A stretch of DNA of 64,000 nucleotides from CBDIDH01 sp965277595. GTDB lineage: Bacteria > Planctomycetota > Planctomycetia > Isosphaerales > Isosphaeraceae. The stretch is taken from NCBI GenBank assembly GCA_965277595.1, contig CBDIDH010000002.1, positions 558,001 through 622,000 of the forward strand. The letters run 5' to 3'. Shown one piece after another: positions 50,879-60,211 of this stretch. The first letter of the stretch is position 1, and every line of letters starts with the position of its first letter. The notes under the pieces are model-generated. The model saw only the letters and a program-made list of their open reading frames with translations. It was not told the DNA's origin and searched no databases. The translations under genes and the position numbers were made by a program.

Positions 50879-53020
50879 TCAGGCCCGAATCATCTCGCAG
50901 GAAAGCCCATTCGCGGCGGGAAGGTAGCAGTTCATCACGTAGTCCATCACCATCCGGTCGGCGTTGAACCGCCAGCCGAGAGATCGCAGGGCGTTTTTCT
51001 GGCGGGCAATCCAGCCGCGAGGAAGGCCGGTGGCGTCACGGTCGTAATAAAGGGGAACAATCTGGTTGTTGATCGTGTCAATCAGGGCTTCATGGTCGCG
51101 GTCGTCTTGCACCGAGGGAATCGAGTGGGTCTGGCCCCGGCCGATGGCGAAGCCGTTCGTGCCGTCGTAGGCTTCGGCCCACCAGCCGTCGAGAATTGAG
51201 CAGTTCAAGGCACCATTGAGAAGCGCTTTTTCGCCGGAGGTGCCGCTGGCTTCCTGGGGACGTCGGGGGTTATTCAGCCAGACATCGACCCCCTGAACAA
51301 GCTGGCGGGCGACGTTCATGTCGTAGTCCTCGACAAAAACGACGCGGCCAAAGAACTGGTCTTCCTTGGTGAGCTTGATGATGTTCTGGATCAATTCCTT
51401 GCCGAGGCGGTCTTCAGGGTGAGCCTTGCCCGCGAAGATAATCTGGATCGGCCGATCGGAAGCGCTGAGGGTCTCGGCCATCCGTTCGACGTCGCGCAGG
51501 ACGAGCCCCGCGCGCTTGTACGTGGCGAACCGTCGGGCAAAACCGATCGTCAGGGCGTTGGGGTCAAGCGCCTGACCTGCCCGGACAACAGCGCTCTCGC
51601 CTTCCTCGCGTTTGTGGGCCTGGGCGATGAGCCGACCGCGAACGAACTCGATGAGCCGGGCCTTGAGAACCTGTTGCGTCTCCCAGAGTTCAGCGTCCTC
51701 AACGGCCATGATCCCGGCCCAGGTCTTCGGATCGCGCTGGCGAGCCGGCCAGTCGGCGCCGAGATGGCGGTCAAAGAGCAGGTGCATCTGGCCGGCAACC
51801 CAGCTCTTGACGTGGACGCCGTTGGTGATGTGCCCGATCGGCACTTCTTCCTCGGCCTTTTGGGGATAAAGCGGCTGCCACATCCGACGCGACACAACCC
51901 CGTGCAGAGCGCTCACGCCGTTCGCATGCCTGGAGAGCTTGAGCGCCAGCACGGTCATGCAAAAGGTTTCGTTCAGGTCACTTGGGAAGACGCGGCCAAG
52001 CCCCATGAAATCGTCGTAAGAAAGGTGGAGCGACTCGCGGATCTTGCCCAGGTGTTCCTCGACCAGTCCCGACGGAAAACGGTCGTGACCGGCGGCAACC
52101 GGCGTATGGGTCGTGAAGACGGTCATCTGGGCGACGTTGCGCACGGCCTCGCCGAAGGGAACGCCGGTCGACTCCATCTCGGTTCGGATCATCTCCAGTC
52201 CGGCAAAGGCGCTATGGCCCTCATTCAGATGGAGCACCGACGGATGAATGCCGAGCGCATTCAGGAGGCGAACGCCTCCGATGCCGAGGAGTAACTCCTG
52301 GCGAATCCGAATCTGGGCATCGCCGCCGTAAAGCCTGGCCGTCAAAGCACGATCGGATTCGCTGTTCTCGGCAACGGCCGAGTCAAGCAGGTAGAGCGTT
52401 GTCCGGCCGACATCGACCCGCCAGACCTGGGCGTGAAGGACCCCAGCGTGCGTGTCGATCGTGATCCGCAGGGGGTTGCCTCCCTTGTCCAGAACCCGTT
52501 CGATCGGCAGAAGGTCGGGATTGGCATTGAGATACGACTCAACCTGCCAGCCATTGGCGTCGAGACTCTGGCGGAAGTATCCTTGCGCATACGCGAGGCC
52601 AATGCCGACCAGCGGAATGCCCAGGTCGCTGGCGCTCTTGAGGTGGTCGCCCGCCAGAACACCGAGGCCGCCCGAGTAGATCGGCAGGCTTTCGTGAAGC
52701 CCGAACTCGGCCGAGAAGTAGGCGACGGGGCGCGATCGGAGCGAGGCGGCGTAGGTTGAGCCCCACGAGTCGGTATCTTTGAGGTATTCAGCGAGCCGGC
52801 GGAAGGCGTAGTCAATTCGAGAGTCGAGGGCCATCTCCGCCGCGCGTTTGAGAAGCTGGTCGCCGGGAATGTGTTTGAGAAACTCGACCGGGTTATGATC
52901 GACCTTCCGCCAGAGCGCGGGGTCAAGCTCGCGAAAGAGGCTGATGACGTTTGGCTGCCAGGTCCACCAGAGGTTCCGGCCCAGCTCACGGAGTTTCTCG
53001 ATCAAGGGAGACTGACCCAC
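50879..53020 (-). CDS. glgP: Alpha-glucan (glycogen) phosphorylase, GT35
   Basis: The 713-aa protein is the shorter bacterial GlgP type with an N-terminal DUF3417-like start (KLRELGRNLWWTWQP). Signatures include YFSAEFGLHESLPIYSGGLGVLAGDHLKSASDL, HLNEGHSAFAGLE and the PLP site EASGTSGEKALLNGALN, whose Lys binds pyridoxal phosphate. It releases glucose-1-phosphate from storage glucan in the cytoplasm. The phosphate-binding RFATYKRAGL block is also present. No other glycogen gene is adjacent. Confidence 0.95.
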   Translation of the reverse strand: MGQSPLIEKLRELGRNLWWTWQPNVISLFRELDPALWRKVDHNPVEFLKHIPGDQLLKRAAEMALDSRIDYAFRRLAEYLKDTDSWGSTYAASLRSRPVAYFSAEFGLHESLPIYSGGLGVLAGDHLKSASDLGIPLVGIGLAYAQGYFRQSLDANGWQVESYLNANPDLLPIERVLDKGGNPLRITIDTHAGVLHAQVWRVDVGRTTLYLLDSAVAENSESDRALTARLYGGDAQIRIRQELLLGIGGVRLLNALGIHPSVLHLNEGHSAFAGLEMIRTEMESTGVPFGEAVRNVAQMTVFTTHTPVAAGHDRFPSGLVEEHLGKIRESLHLSYDDFMGLGRVFPSDLNETFCMTVLALKLSRHANGVSALHGVVSRRMWQPLYPQKAEEEVPIGHITNGVHVKSWVAGQMHLLFDRHLGADWPARQRDPKTWAGIMAVEDAELWETQQVLKARLIEFVRGRLIAQAHKREEGESAVVRAGQALDPNALTIGFARRFATYKRAGLVLRDVERMAETLSASDRPIQIIFAGKAHPEDRLGKELIQNIIKLTKEDQFFGRVVFVEDYDMNVARQLVQGVDVWLNNPRRPQEASGTSGEKALLNGALNCSILDGWWAEAYDGTNGFAIGRGQTHSIPSVQDDRDHEALIDTINNQIVPLYYDRDATGLPRGWIARQKNALRSLGWRFNADRMVMDYVMNCYLPAANGLSCEMIRA

Positions 53021-53336
53021 GTTGGCTTTCCCCAGTTCCTGAGGTCGACACGGTCTCGCCGCGCCCCCTGGCGCAGGCTCTTTTTTTAGAGTGACCTGAC
53101 GGGCGATAGTATGGCCAAATCGTCTTCAGATTCCAAGACCCGAGAGAATCACCCGAAGGGTGTCACAACGCATCGACCAGAGTGTGCCTGAACGAGACAT
53201 CGTGCCGACGTATGTCCGGTCGACCAACGCGACTGGCCCACGATTTGCAACTTGCGTTTTGTGAATTTCAATGGACATCCCGCGGCGGGGCCTGGCTGCC
53301 CTATTCCGCGCCCCATCGACGACGAGGACGTCTCTC
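53021..53336. other. Divergent intergenic region, 316 bp
   Basis: It separates the glycogen phosphorylase and PH-domain genes. It contains a T/A run near 53080 and no recognisable gene or RNA. Confidence 0.35.
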
Positions 53337-54047
53337 ATGGTCAACGAGAACCCCGAGCCCAAAGGGTCGAATCCGTTCGTGCCCACCCATGCCGTCACGA
53401 CGACGACCAGCCTGGACGGAACGCCGGCGTCGGAAACTCCGCTCTATCCGACCGCTGCCGGACCCGATCCCACCGGAACCCAGCCCGGTGAGGTTCAGGC
53501 GATGGAGCAAGGGGCCAAGGATTCTCCGTCGACCGGGCCGGGAATCGAGGGCGAGGATGTCATCTGGGAAGCCAGTTACTCAATGAGGAATTTCATCGGC
53601 CGGATCACCTTTCGGGTCATCCTGACGATCGCTTGGCTGGCCCTCGCGGTGGAAACCTGGGGCGAGAATCATACAGACTGGGCCTTCTTGACGATCTTCG
53701 CGGGGGTTGTGCTTGTCTGCCTCTGGGTTCAACTCCTCTACCGAATGGCGCAGGCGCGCTACGGACATTATTATCGACTGACGAATCGTCGCCTCTTCGT
53801 TTCGACAGGTCTTTTGAAGCGCCGACGCGACCAGATGGAGTTGCTTCGGGTGAAGGACGTGTACACCCGGCAAAAACTCGTCGAGCGCTGGATGTCGCTG
53901 GGGACCGTGATTGTCGTTTCCAGCGAGAAGGAACTTCCCATCTTTTACATCACGGGCGTCAGCGACCCCAAGGAAGTGATGGACCAGATCTGGAACGCCG
54001 CCCGGAGCGAGCGCGACGTCCGAAGCACGAACATTCATAGTGTCTGA
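53337..54047 (+). CDS. PH (bPH2/YdbS-like) domain membrane protein
   Basis: The 236-aa protein has a 75-residue Pro/Thr-rich N-terminus, two transmembrane helices (FRVILTIAWLALAVETW and FLTIFAGVVLVCLWVQLLY) and a C-terminal bacterial PH domain. The latter shows YRLTNRRLFVSTGLLKRRRDQMELLRVKDVYTRQKLVERWMSLGTVIVVSS, the standard YdbS-like pattern. The role of the family is unknown; it may be a membrane stress or scaffold protein. ATG 53337 has GAGGA upstream. A hairpin terminator follows. Confidence 0.85.
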   Translation: MVNENPEPKGSNPFVPTHAVTTTTSLDGTPASETPLYPTAAGPDPTGTQPGEVQAMEQGAKDSPSTGPGIEGEDVIWEASYSMRNFIGRITFRVILTIAWLALAVETWGENHTDWAFLTIFAGVVLVCLWVQLLYRMAQARYGHYYRLTNRRLFVSTGLLKRRRDQMELLRVKDVYTRQKLVERWMSLGTVIVVSSEKELPIFYITGVSDPKEVMDQIWNAARSERDVRSTNIHSV

Positions 54048-54081
54048 TCGGATCGGCAACGTTCGCTTGAGATCACGTCAA

Positions 54082-54120
54082 ACGCCCCGGTGTCTCCAAC
54101 GCATGGAGACGCCGGGGCGT
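54082..54120. terminator. Hairpin terminator between convergent genes
   Basis: ACGCCCCGG.GTCTCCA, a 5-nt loop and TGGAGAC.CCGGGGCGT form a stem of about 16 bp, followed on the plus strand by TCGTCTT. It serves the PH-domain gene and possibly the convergent gene. Confidence 0.8.
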
Positions 54121-54148
54121 TCGTCTTGATAAACTCAGAGAATCGCTC

Positions 54149-54733
54149 TCAACGACGCCTGGACGTTTTCTTTGTAGACTTCGATGACTTCGATGACTTA
54201 GAGCGAGTGGCTGGCTTCATGACCTGGGTCGCACCATTTAGCGCGGCACTCAGTCCGGCATTGGATCGAGGATTGCCCAGACCGTTCACCACGGCCCCGG
54301 GCTGAGGCCCGTTGGGAATCCCCATCCCCGCGTTAAACATGCCAGCATTCATCGGGGCGAAGTTGTTTCCGCCACCATATCCATAACCCTGGTATCCATA
54401 GCTGTTCCAGCCGCCAAAACCAGCGCCAGAATAGTTGGAATAGAGTCCACCGCCGTAACCTAAGCCTCCGACCACCGCGCCTGTACCGCCACCAAGGCTA
54501 TAGGTGTGATTCGCACCGTGCGTCCGGTTGTAGAGTTGTTCCAGGGGCGTGGCCCCAAAACCGTTCGCCTGAGTGATCGGGTTGTTATAGCCGGTGCCGA
54601 AACCGTTCGCCTGATAGAGCGGATTATTCGCGGTGGGAATCGGGTTCACGCTTGCCCCGGGGTGTTGAGCCATCGCAGTCGCTCCAAGGCTTGAAAGAGC
54701 GACGCCCAAGACCAGCAATCGTCGATAAATCAC
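54149..54733 (-). CDS. Exported Gly/Asn/Tyr-rich protein with basic tail
   Basis: From GTG 54733 (GGGGGA upstream) the 194-aa precursor has a signal peptide (LLVLGVALSSLGATAMAQ). Short repeats (NPLYQANGFG / NPITQANGFG) and a Gly/Tyr/Asn-rich centre (LGYGGGLYSNYSGAGFGG) follow, and it ends in KSSKSSKSTKKTSRRR. No family is recognised. The composition suggests an extracellular, low-complexity structural or adhesive protein. Longer frames upstream lack a signal and are rejected. Confidence 0.65.
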   Translation of the reverse strand: MIYRRLLVLGVALSSLGATAMAQHPGASVNPIPTANNPLYQANGFGTGYNNPITQANGFGATPLEQLYNRTHGANHTYSLGGGTGAVVGGLGYGGGLYSNYSGAGFGGWNSYGYQGYGYGGGNNFAPMNAGMFNAGMGIPNGPQPGAVVNGLGNPRSNAGLSAALNGATQVMKPATRSKSSKSSKSTKKTSRRR

Positions 54734-54893
54734 AGTTCCCCCGTGGCGGAGTTCCGCCGTTGTGGCTGGGAAAGGACCTCGTGACGCGACCCATCCATGC
54801 GTGAAGATAACCGCCCAGCGCCAGGAATTCAACAACGACTTTTTTTCAAGGGATCGAAACGCGTTTTCCTTTTCCCAACGTTGAATAGCCGGT

Positions 54894-56084
54894 TCAATAC
54901 GCCGGCAAGCTCGGATCGACATCCTTGATCCAGGCGAGAATGCCGCCATCAAGGTTCTTCAGACGCGAGAAGCCAGCCTTGCTCAGCAGGTCAATTGCCT
55001 GAGCGCTTCGCTTGCCGGACTTGCAATGGACGACCATCGCGATCGAGGGATCAAGCTCGCCGAGGCGGTTCGGTAGTTCGGGCAAGGGGATCACGGTCGA
55101 TCCCTCGATTCGACAGATCGCAATTTCTTCCGGGTTTCGCACGTCGAGGATGAACGGACGGTCGCCCCGATCGATCTGTTTTTTCAGGTCGAGAACGCTG
55201 AGGGAATCGGCCTGGGAGACAGGATCGGAAGTCGGAGCGGGACGGACGCCGCAGAATTCTTGATAGTCGATCAGGCGGGTGATCGTCGGGTTTGGTCCGC
55301 AGATCGGACACTTCGGATTCTTGCGGACCTTCATTTCGCGGATGCTCATATCGAGCGCATCGTAAAGCAACAACCGACCGATCAGGGGGCGACCCGTGCC
55401 GAGGATCAGCTTGACCGTCTCAGTCGCCTGAACGACGCCAATAAACCCCGGCAAGATTCCCAGGACGCCTCCCTCCGCGCAGTTCGGCACGAGATCGGCC
55501 GGCGGCGGTTCGGGATAGAGACAGCGATAGCAGGGGCCGATCGGCGGAAAGAAGACCGACGCCTGACCGTCGAATCGAAAGATCGACCCATACACGTTCG
55601 GTTTGCCGAGGAGCACGCAAGCGTCGTTGACAAGGTAACGCGTCGGGAAATTGTCGGTGCCGTCGACGATGATGTCGTAATCCTGGAAAAGTTCCAGGGC
55701 GTTCGAGCTATCGACCGGAAATTCGTGGATGTTGAGTGTCAGATCGGGGTTCAGCGCCTGAAGTTTTTCCCGGGCACTTTGCACTTTGGGCCGACCGACG
55801 TCGGGCGTGAAGTGGATCACCTGGCGCTGAAGGTTCGAGACGTCGACGACGTCGAAATCAACGAGGCCGATCGTTCCCACGCCCGCCGCCGTCAGATAGA
55901 GACTCAGCGGAGCACCAAGGCCACCGGTGCCGATGCAGAGGACTTTCGCCGCTTTCAGGCGTTTTTGCCCATCCATCGCCACCTCGGGCATGATGAGGTG
56001 GCGGGCATAGCGCTGAATTTCCGAAGGGCTGAGGCTCGCCGCCCCGGCGCGTTCGCCGAGGAGATCAATGGGGGTTGGGTTCAT
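54894..56084 (-). CDS. MoeB/ThiF-type adenylyltransferase with C-terminal rhodanese domain
   Basis: The 396-aa protein has the E1-like domain: CIGTGGLGAPLSLYLTAAGVG (ATP site), DFDVVDVSNLQRQ, DGTDNFPTRYLVND, conserved Cys in PNCAEGGVLG and two zinc CxxC pairs (CYRC and CPIC). The C-terminal rhodanese domain (about 290-396) has the persulfide Cys in VVHCKSGKRSAQ. Such enzymes adenylate and thiolate the Gly-Gly tail of MoaD/ThiS-like carriers. ATG 56084 overlaps the Uma2 stop (ATGA). No moaD/thiS gene is adjacent, but a GG-ended small protein occurs at 6612-6839. Confidence 0.92.
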   Translation of the reverse strand: MNPTPIDLLGERAGAASLSPSEIQRYARHLIMPEVAMDGQKRLKAAKVLCIGTGGLGAPLSLYLTAAGVGTIGLVDFDVVDVSNLQRQVIHFTPDVGRPKVQSAREKLQALNPDLTLNIHEFPVDSSNALELFQDYDIIVDGTDNFPTRYLVNDACVLLGKPNVYGSIFRFDGQASVFFPPIGPCYRCLYPEPPPADLVPNCAEGGVLGILPGFIGVVQATETVKLILGTGRPLIGRLLLYDALDMSIREMKVRKNPKCPICGPNPTITRLIDYQEFCGVRPAPTSDPVSQADSLSVLDLKKQIDRGDRPFILDVRNPEEIAICRIEGSTVIPLPELPNRLGELDPSIAMVVHCKSGKRSAQAIDLLSKAGFSRLKNLDGGILAWIKDVDPSLPAY

Positions 56085-56677
56085 CGCGTCATGCCCTCTT
56101 CATCCATATCCTCAACCTTGAAATCCACTTCGTCCGCCGCCAGTGTACAGTCAATCGATTCGAGGACCAGCGGCGGCGGCGAAAAGGCCCAGGATTGATA
56201 GAGCCACGACCCGTCCTCAATACGCCTGTAAATCTCGAACCGTCGCGGAAATTGCGTGATCAGGACATATTCGCGAAGCGACGGAATACTCTGGTAAGCG
56301 AGAAACTTTCGACCTCGGTCGTATTTTTCCGTCGACTCCGACAGGATCTCGATGACCACGATCGGATTCAGGAGCGTGTCAAACTGATCCTCCTGATACT
56401 CTTCCTTGCCACAGGTTACGATGATATCAGGATACAAATAATATGTCCCCGACCGAACGTCCGCGCGCATGTCGCCGCCGTAAATCTGACAGGGGCGATC
56501 GTGGAGTTGATTCCCCAGAAGGACGGTCAAATTGCGAGCAATCCGGTTGTGAAATCGGCTCGCGCCCGACATGGCCACGATCTCGCCGTCGTGGTACTCG
56601 CTCTTGGTTTCGGCAAGGCGTTCGCGGCGGAGATATTCCTCGGGCGCAATCCGAGAGACGACGGGGACCGCGGACAT
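56081..56677 (-). CDS. Uma2-family endonuclease-like protein
   Basis: The 198-aa protein matches the DUF820/Uma2 pattern: PEEYLRRERLAETKSEYHDGEIVAMSGAS near the N-terminus, YYLYPDIIVTCG (catalytic Asp), PIVVIEILSESTEKYDRGRKFLAYQSIPSLREYVLI (Glu and Lys of a PD-(D/E)XK-like site). These putative nucleases are abundant in cyanobacteria and planctomycetes, function unknown. ATG 56677 has GAGG upstream. Its stop overlaps the MoeB-rhodanese start, so both are co-translated, perhaps by chance. Confidence 0.88.
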   Translation of the reverse strand: MSAVPVVSRIAPEEYLRRERLAETKSEYHDGEIVAMSGASRFHNRIARNLTVLLGNQLHDRPCQIYGGDMRADVRSGTYYLYPDIIVTCGKEEYQEDQFDTLLNPIVVIEILSESTEKYDRGRKFLAYQSIPSLREYVLITQFPRRFEIYRRIEDGSWLYQSWAFSPPPLVLESIDCTLAADEVDFKVEDMDEEGMTR

Positions 56678-56961
56678 CCTCGGCCTCGATTCCAAAAGGG
56701 GTCTCGAAGAAGAAAATGAAGTCCGAGACGATCTTGAAAACGCGGGCACGATCAGGGGTACAAGTTTACACGAAAATTTCCGAGACCGCCAGTCTCCATC
56801 CCGGAACCGCCGGTTCCACCTCGGCGAGCTGGCCAATGCCATAAACCTGAGGAGAGGGCGCGTCGCCATGACGCCAGACGCTTACGGTTCTAGCCTGGGG
56901 GTCGACATCCCAGACAACACACGTGCCCGCGGCAAAATCATCGGTACGTTTCGCGGCGAGT

Positions 56962-57258
56962 TCAGACTCGGCGGCTGGTCCGCTGTTTGCGCCTCGGAGG
57001 TTGTGAGGGGCCTTCTCGAATGCAGTCCTCGGGTTTGGGTCTGGACAGAATCAACCAGAGCCCGACGCCGATAAGCAGGGCGCCATTGCCGGTGAGGTTG
57101 AGGCCGTCGCCGGTCGTCATGACACGGACAATCTCAGCCGTGCGCGCGGGACCGTCGATGTCCGGGTCGATCATCGAGGCGAAGGCGTAGGCGATGAGGA
57201 ATTGAAAGGCTCCCCAGGCCAGCGCGGCGATGCCCGCGAGCAAGGAGAGCCATCGCAT
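56962..57258 (-). CDS. Small two-helix membrane protein of unknown function
   Basis: A 98-aa protein with MRWLSLLAGIAALAWGAFQF (first membrane segment) and NGALLIGVGLWLILS (second), plus a basic C-terminus (PPRRKQRTSRR). No family is recognised. ATG 57258 is chosen because it starts the hydrophobic segment. It lies 28 bp downstream of fabF on the same strand and may be read from the fab transcript. Confidence 0.55.
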   Translation of the reverse strand: MRWLSLLAGIAALAWGAFQFLIAYAFASMIDPDIDGPARTAEIVRVMTTGDGLNLTGNGALLIGVGLWLILSRPKPEDCIREGPSQPPRRKQRTSRRV

Positions 57259-57286
57259 CGAATCCAGCCCTTGAGTGCCAAAAACG

Positions 57287-58543
57287 TTAGCTCGGGAGAT
57301 AGCGGCCAATGAGGAGACTGGCGTTGTGACCGCCGAAGCCGAAGCTGTTCGACATGACGTGGTTCACCCGAGTCTCGCGGGCGACGTGGGGAATGTAATC
57401 GAGGTCGCAGCCTTCGTCGGGGTTGTCGAGATTGATCGTCGGCGGCAAAACGTCGCGCTCGATGGCCAGCGCGGAGATGATCAGCTCAACACCTCCAGAA
57501 GCTCCCAGAGTATGGCCTAACTGGCTCTTGGTGCTGGAGATCTGGAGTTTTCGGGCGTGAGGCCCGAAGACGGTTTTCATCGCCTTGGTCTCGGCGAGGT
57601 CGCCCAGGCCGGTGCTCGTGCCGTGGGCATTGATGTAGTCGACCGAATCGGCTGGAAGCTCCGCGTCGTCGAGGCAGAGACGCATGGCGCGGGCGGCGCC
57701 TCGCCCTTCTTCGTCGGGCGCGGTGATGTGTGAGCCGTCGGCCGACATGCCGTAGCCGAGCATCTCCGCGTAGATCCGGGCGCCACGCTCGCGGGCGACC
57801 TCCTCCGCTTCCAGGACGAGGATTCCGGCGCCTTCGGCCAGGACGAAGCCGTCGCGTTCGCGATCGAAGGGGCGGCTGGCTCGGGGAGGATCATCGTTTC
57901 GGGTCGAGAGGGCGCGCATCGACGCGAACCCGCCGAGACCCATGTGAGTGATCGCCGCCTCGCTGCCACCGCAAACCATCACGTCGGCCTGGCCGTACTG
58001 GATGATCTTGAAGGCGTCGCCAATCGCGTTGGCGGCCGAGGCGCAGGCGGTGGCGATCGCCGAGTTCGGTCCACGCAGGCCCCAGTGGATCGAGACCTGA
58101 CCGCTCGCGGCGTTGACCATCAGCTTGGGGATGGTGAAGGGGCTGATCCGCGAGGGCCCCTTGTTCATCATCGCGGTGTGCTGGGTCTCAAATTCGTTGA
58201 GGCCGCCGATTCCCGAGCCAATGTAGACGCCGCAGGTGTGCGCGGGGTATCGGCCGAAGTCGATCCCCGAATCCGCGACGGCCGAGATGCTCGCGGCCAT
58301 CGCGAACTGGGCGAATCGGTCAAGGTGGCGGGCCTCCTTGACGCCGAAACGGGCGACAGGGTCCCAGTCGCGGACCTGACCCCCGAAGTGGACCTTGAAG
58401 TCGGTCGTATCGAAGAGGGTCAACGTACCAACGCCGCTCTGGCCGGCGCAGAGCGCGGACCAGAATTGGTTGAGGGTGTCGCCCAGGGCCGTGACCACCC
58501 CCATCCCGGTGATGACGACGCGGCGTGGGGTGCTGCTGCGCAT
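57287..58543 (-). CDS. fabF: Beta-ketoacyl-[ACP] synthase II
   Basis: The 418-aa protein starts RRVVITGMGVVTALGD. The catalytic Cys lies in IATACASAANAIGD, the two His in NAHGTSTGLGD and STKSQLGHTLGASGG, and the C-terminal GFGGHN motif is present. It elongates acyl-ACP in the cytoplasm. acpP ends 1 bp before its start codon, as in many fab clusters, supporting FabF rather than FabB. It is distinct from the ketoacyl synthase at 2062-3288. Confidence 0.96.
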   Translation of the reverse strand: MRSSTPRRVVITGMGVVTALGDTLNQFWSALCAGQSGVGTLTLFDTTDFKVHFGGQVRDWDPVARFGVKEARHLDRFAQFAMAASISAVADSGIDFGRYPAHTCGVYIGSGIGGLNEFETQHTAMMNKGPSRISPFTIPKLMVNAASGQVSIHWGLRGPNSAIATACASAANAIGDAFKIIQYGQADVMVCGGSEAAITHMGLGGFASMRALSTRNDDPPRASRPFDRERDGFVLAEGAGILVLEAEEVARERGARIYAEMLGYGMSADGSHITAPDEEGRGAARAMRLCLDDAELPADSVDYINAHGTSTGLGDLAETKAMKTVFGPHARKLQISSTKSQLGHTLGASGGVELIISALAIERDVLPPTINLDNPDEGCDLDYIPHVARETRVNHVMSNSFGFGGHNASLLIGRYLPS

Positions 58544-58544
58544 G

Positions 58545-58778
58545 TTACTTCGTGTGTTCCTCGATATACTGGATCGCCTGGCCGACGGTCTGAATCTTCT
58601 CGGCCTCTTCGTCGGGGATGGTGATGTCAAATTCTTCTTCGAATTCCATCACGAGTTCGACGGTGTCGAGCGAGTCGGCTCCCAGGTCATTGACGAAGGA
58701 GGTTTCCTTGGTCACCTGGTCCTTGGCCACACCCATCTGCTCGCTGACGATCTCGATCACTCGTTGTTCCACGGACAC
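58545..58778 (-). CDS. acpP: Acyl carrier protein
   Basis: The 77-aa acidic protein has the phosphopantetheine site Ser in LGADSLDTVELVMEFEEEF and the standard ACP helices. GTG 58778 (VSVEQRVIEIV) has GGAGG 8 nt upstream, and the homologous start fits. It carries growing acyl chains for FabD, FabG and FabF, whose genes flank it. Confidence 0.97.
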   Translation of the reverse strand: MSVEQRVIEIVSEQMGVAKDQVTKETSFVNDLGADSLDTVELVMEFEEEFDITIPDEEAEKIQTVGQAIQYIEEHTK

Positions 58779-59136
58779 GGGCGAACCTCCTGGTCTTTTT
58801 CGATAACAGATCCGGCCGGGGTCGAGGGCGGCCCGCTCCGGGTTTCGGCTCGACAACGGCTCGGCTCGCGGCGTAAAGCCCGAGCGACGTCGAGATTGCG
58901 GGACACTCCGATAACACAACCTCAACCGGTGCTCCGTCGGCGACAGGGGCCACCGCCGGCGCGTTGCTGAGGAGATCTCCCTTGAACTATCGGTTCAATG
59001 GCCCGAAGGCATCAGGACTGGTGCCATGAGGCGACCGTAAAAGAAGTTAAGTTATCAACTGCGCGACCCCTTGTCCACCGATCCCCCGCCTGAAACCGGC
59101 ATTCCTTGCCGGAAACCATGTTCCGCCAACCGATTC
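58779..59136. other. fabG-acpP intergenic region, 358 bp
   Basis: A long gap for a fab cluster; acpP probably has its own promoter here. TAACTT and TTATCAAC-type AT patches occur near 59045-59060, but no clear promoter pair or RNA structure is identified. Confidence 0.4.
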
Positions 59137-59913
59137 TCAGGCGGTCATGCCTCCATCAACGGCGATGACCTGTCCGGTCAGGTAGCTGGAACCAGGTCCC
59201 GAGAGATAGCAGATCAGGTCGGCGATATCCTCGGGAACGCCGAGGCGTTTGACCGGAATGCGCTCCTTGACCTCGGTTTTAATCTTTTCGGGGAGAGCGT
59301 CGGTCATGTCCGTGGTAATGAATCCGGGGGCGACGACGTTGACGGTGACCCCTCGCGAGGCCAGTTCGCGGGCGATCGTCTTGCTGAAGCCGATGACTCC
59401 GGCCTTGCTGGCGGAATAATTGGCCTGGCCGGGGTTGCCCATCAGGCCGGAAACGCTACTCACGTTGATGATCCGGCCGTATCGGTTTCGCATCATAATC
59501 GCGCCGACGGCCCGAGAAAAGAGGAAGGTCCCCTTCAGGTTGATGTCCATCACGTCTTGCCAGGCGTCGTCTTCCATTCGAAGGAAGAGGCCATCGCGGG
59601 TGATCCCGGCATTGTTCACGAGGATGTGAATCTTGCCGAACTTGGTCTCGACGTCCTCGACGACCTTGTTGACGTCGGTCGAGTTGGCGACATCGGCGGC
59701 GAAGGCCTCGGCGGTGCCGCCTGCGTCTCGAATCTCCTGGACGGTCGATTCCAGGCCCGGGAGAGATCGTGCGATGGCCGCGACGCTTGCCCCACAGGCC
59801 GCGAGCCGGAGCGCCACGGCCTTACCGATCCCACGCGAGGCACCCGTGACGAGTGCCACCTGACCATTCAGATCGACCTTGCAACTGGAGGGGGCGGGGG
59901 CACTGCTGGGCAT
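59137..59913 (-). CDS. fabG: 3-oxoacyl-[ACP] reductase
   Basis: The 258-aa SDR has TGASRGIGKAVALRL (NADPH site), NNAGITRDGLFLRM, catalytic Ser in NVSSVSGLMG, and YSASKAG (Tyr/Lys). The C-terminus VAPGFITTDMTDALPE ... GQVIAVDGGM is FabG-typical. It reduces 3-oxoacyl-ACP. ATG 59913 is followed by a 12-residue low-complexity start; the longer frame is rejected. In this cluster it is separated from fabD by an opposite-strand sulfotransferase. Confidence 0.95.
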   Translation of the reverse strand: MPSSAPAPSSCKVDLNGQVALVTGASRGIGKAVALRLAACGASVAAIARSLPGLESTVQEIRDAGGTAEAFAADVANSTDVNKVVEDVETKFGKIHILVNNAGITRDGLFLRMEDDAWQDVMDINLKGTFLFSRAVGAIMMRNRYGRIINVSSVSGLMGNPGQANYSASKAGVIGFSKTIARELASRGVTVNVVAPGFITTDMTDALPEKIKTEVKERIPVKRLGVPEDIADLICYLSGPGSSYLTGQVIAVDGGMTA

Positions 59914-60211
59914 GACTCGGGACGTCCTTTCCACGGAGGTCGGCGGCGGGATCATCGCCTTGAGTGGGACTCTGGAATCGTTATAATCGGCACACTCTTT
60001 TCCCTTCAACCCCAAACGCTTTCGCCGCGCGAACCAGCCAGGAAATTACGAAGTGGGTGCGCGCACTTCGTCCCCTTTCTTTCGATGGAATGGGTAGACC
60101 GTCCGGTTTTTGACGCTCAATCAGGTAGAAAGATGGAGCCACCCCTCTCCGGCTCGCTTCGTCTCACCTAGGTTTTCGACGTTCACGCCCGAGGGGGAGG
60201 AAGGGAATCCG

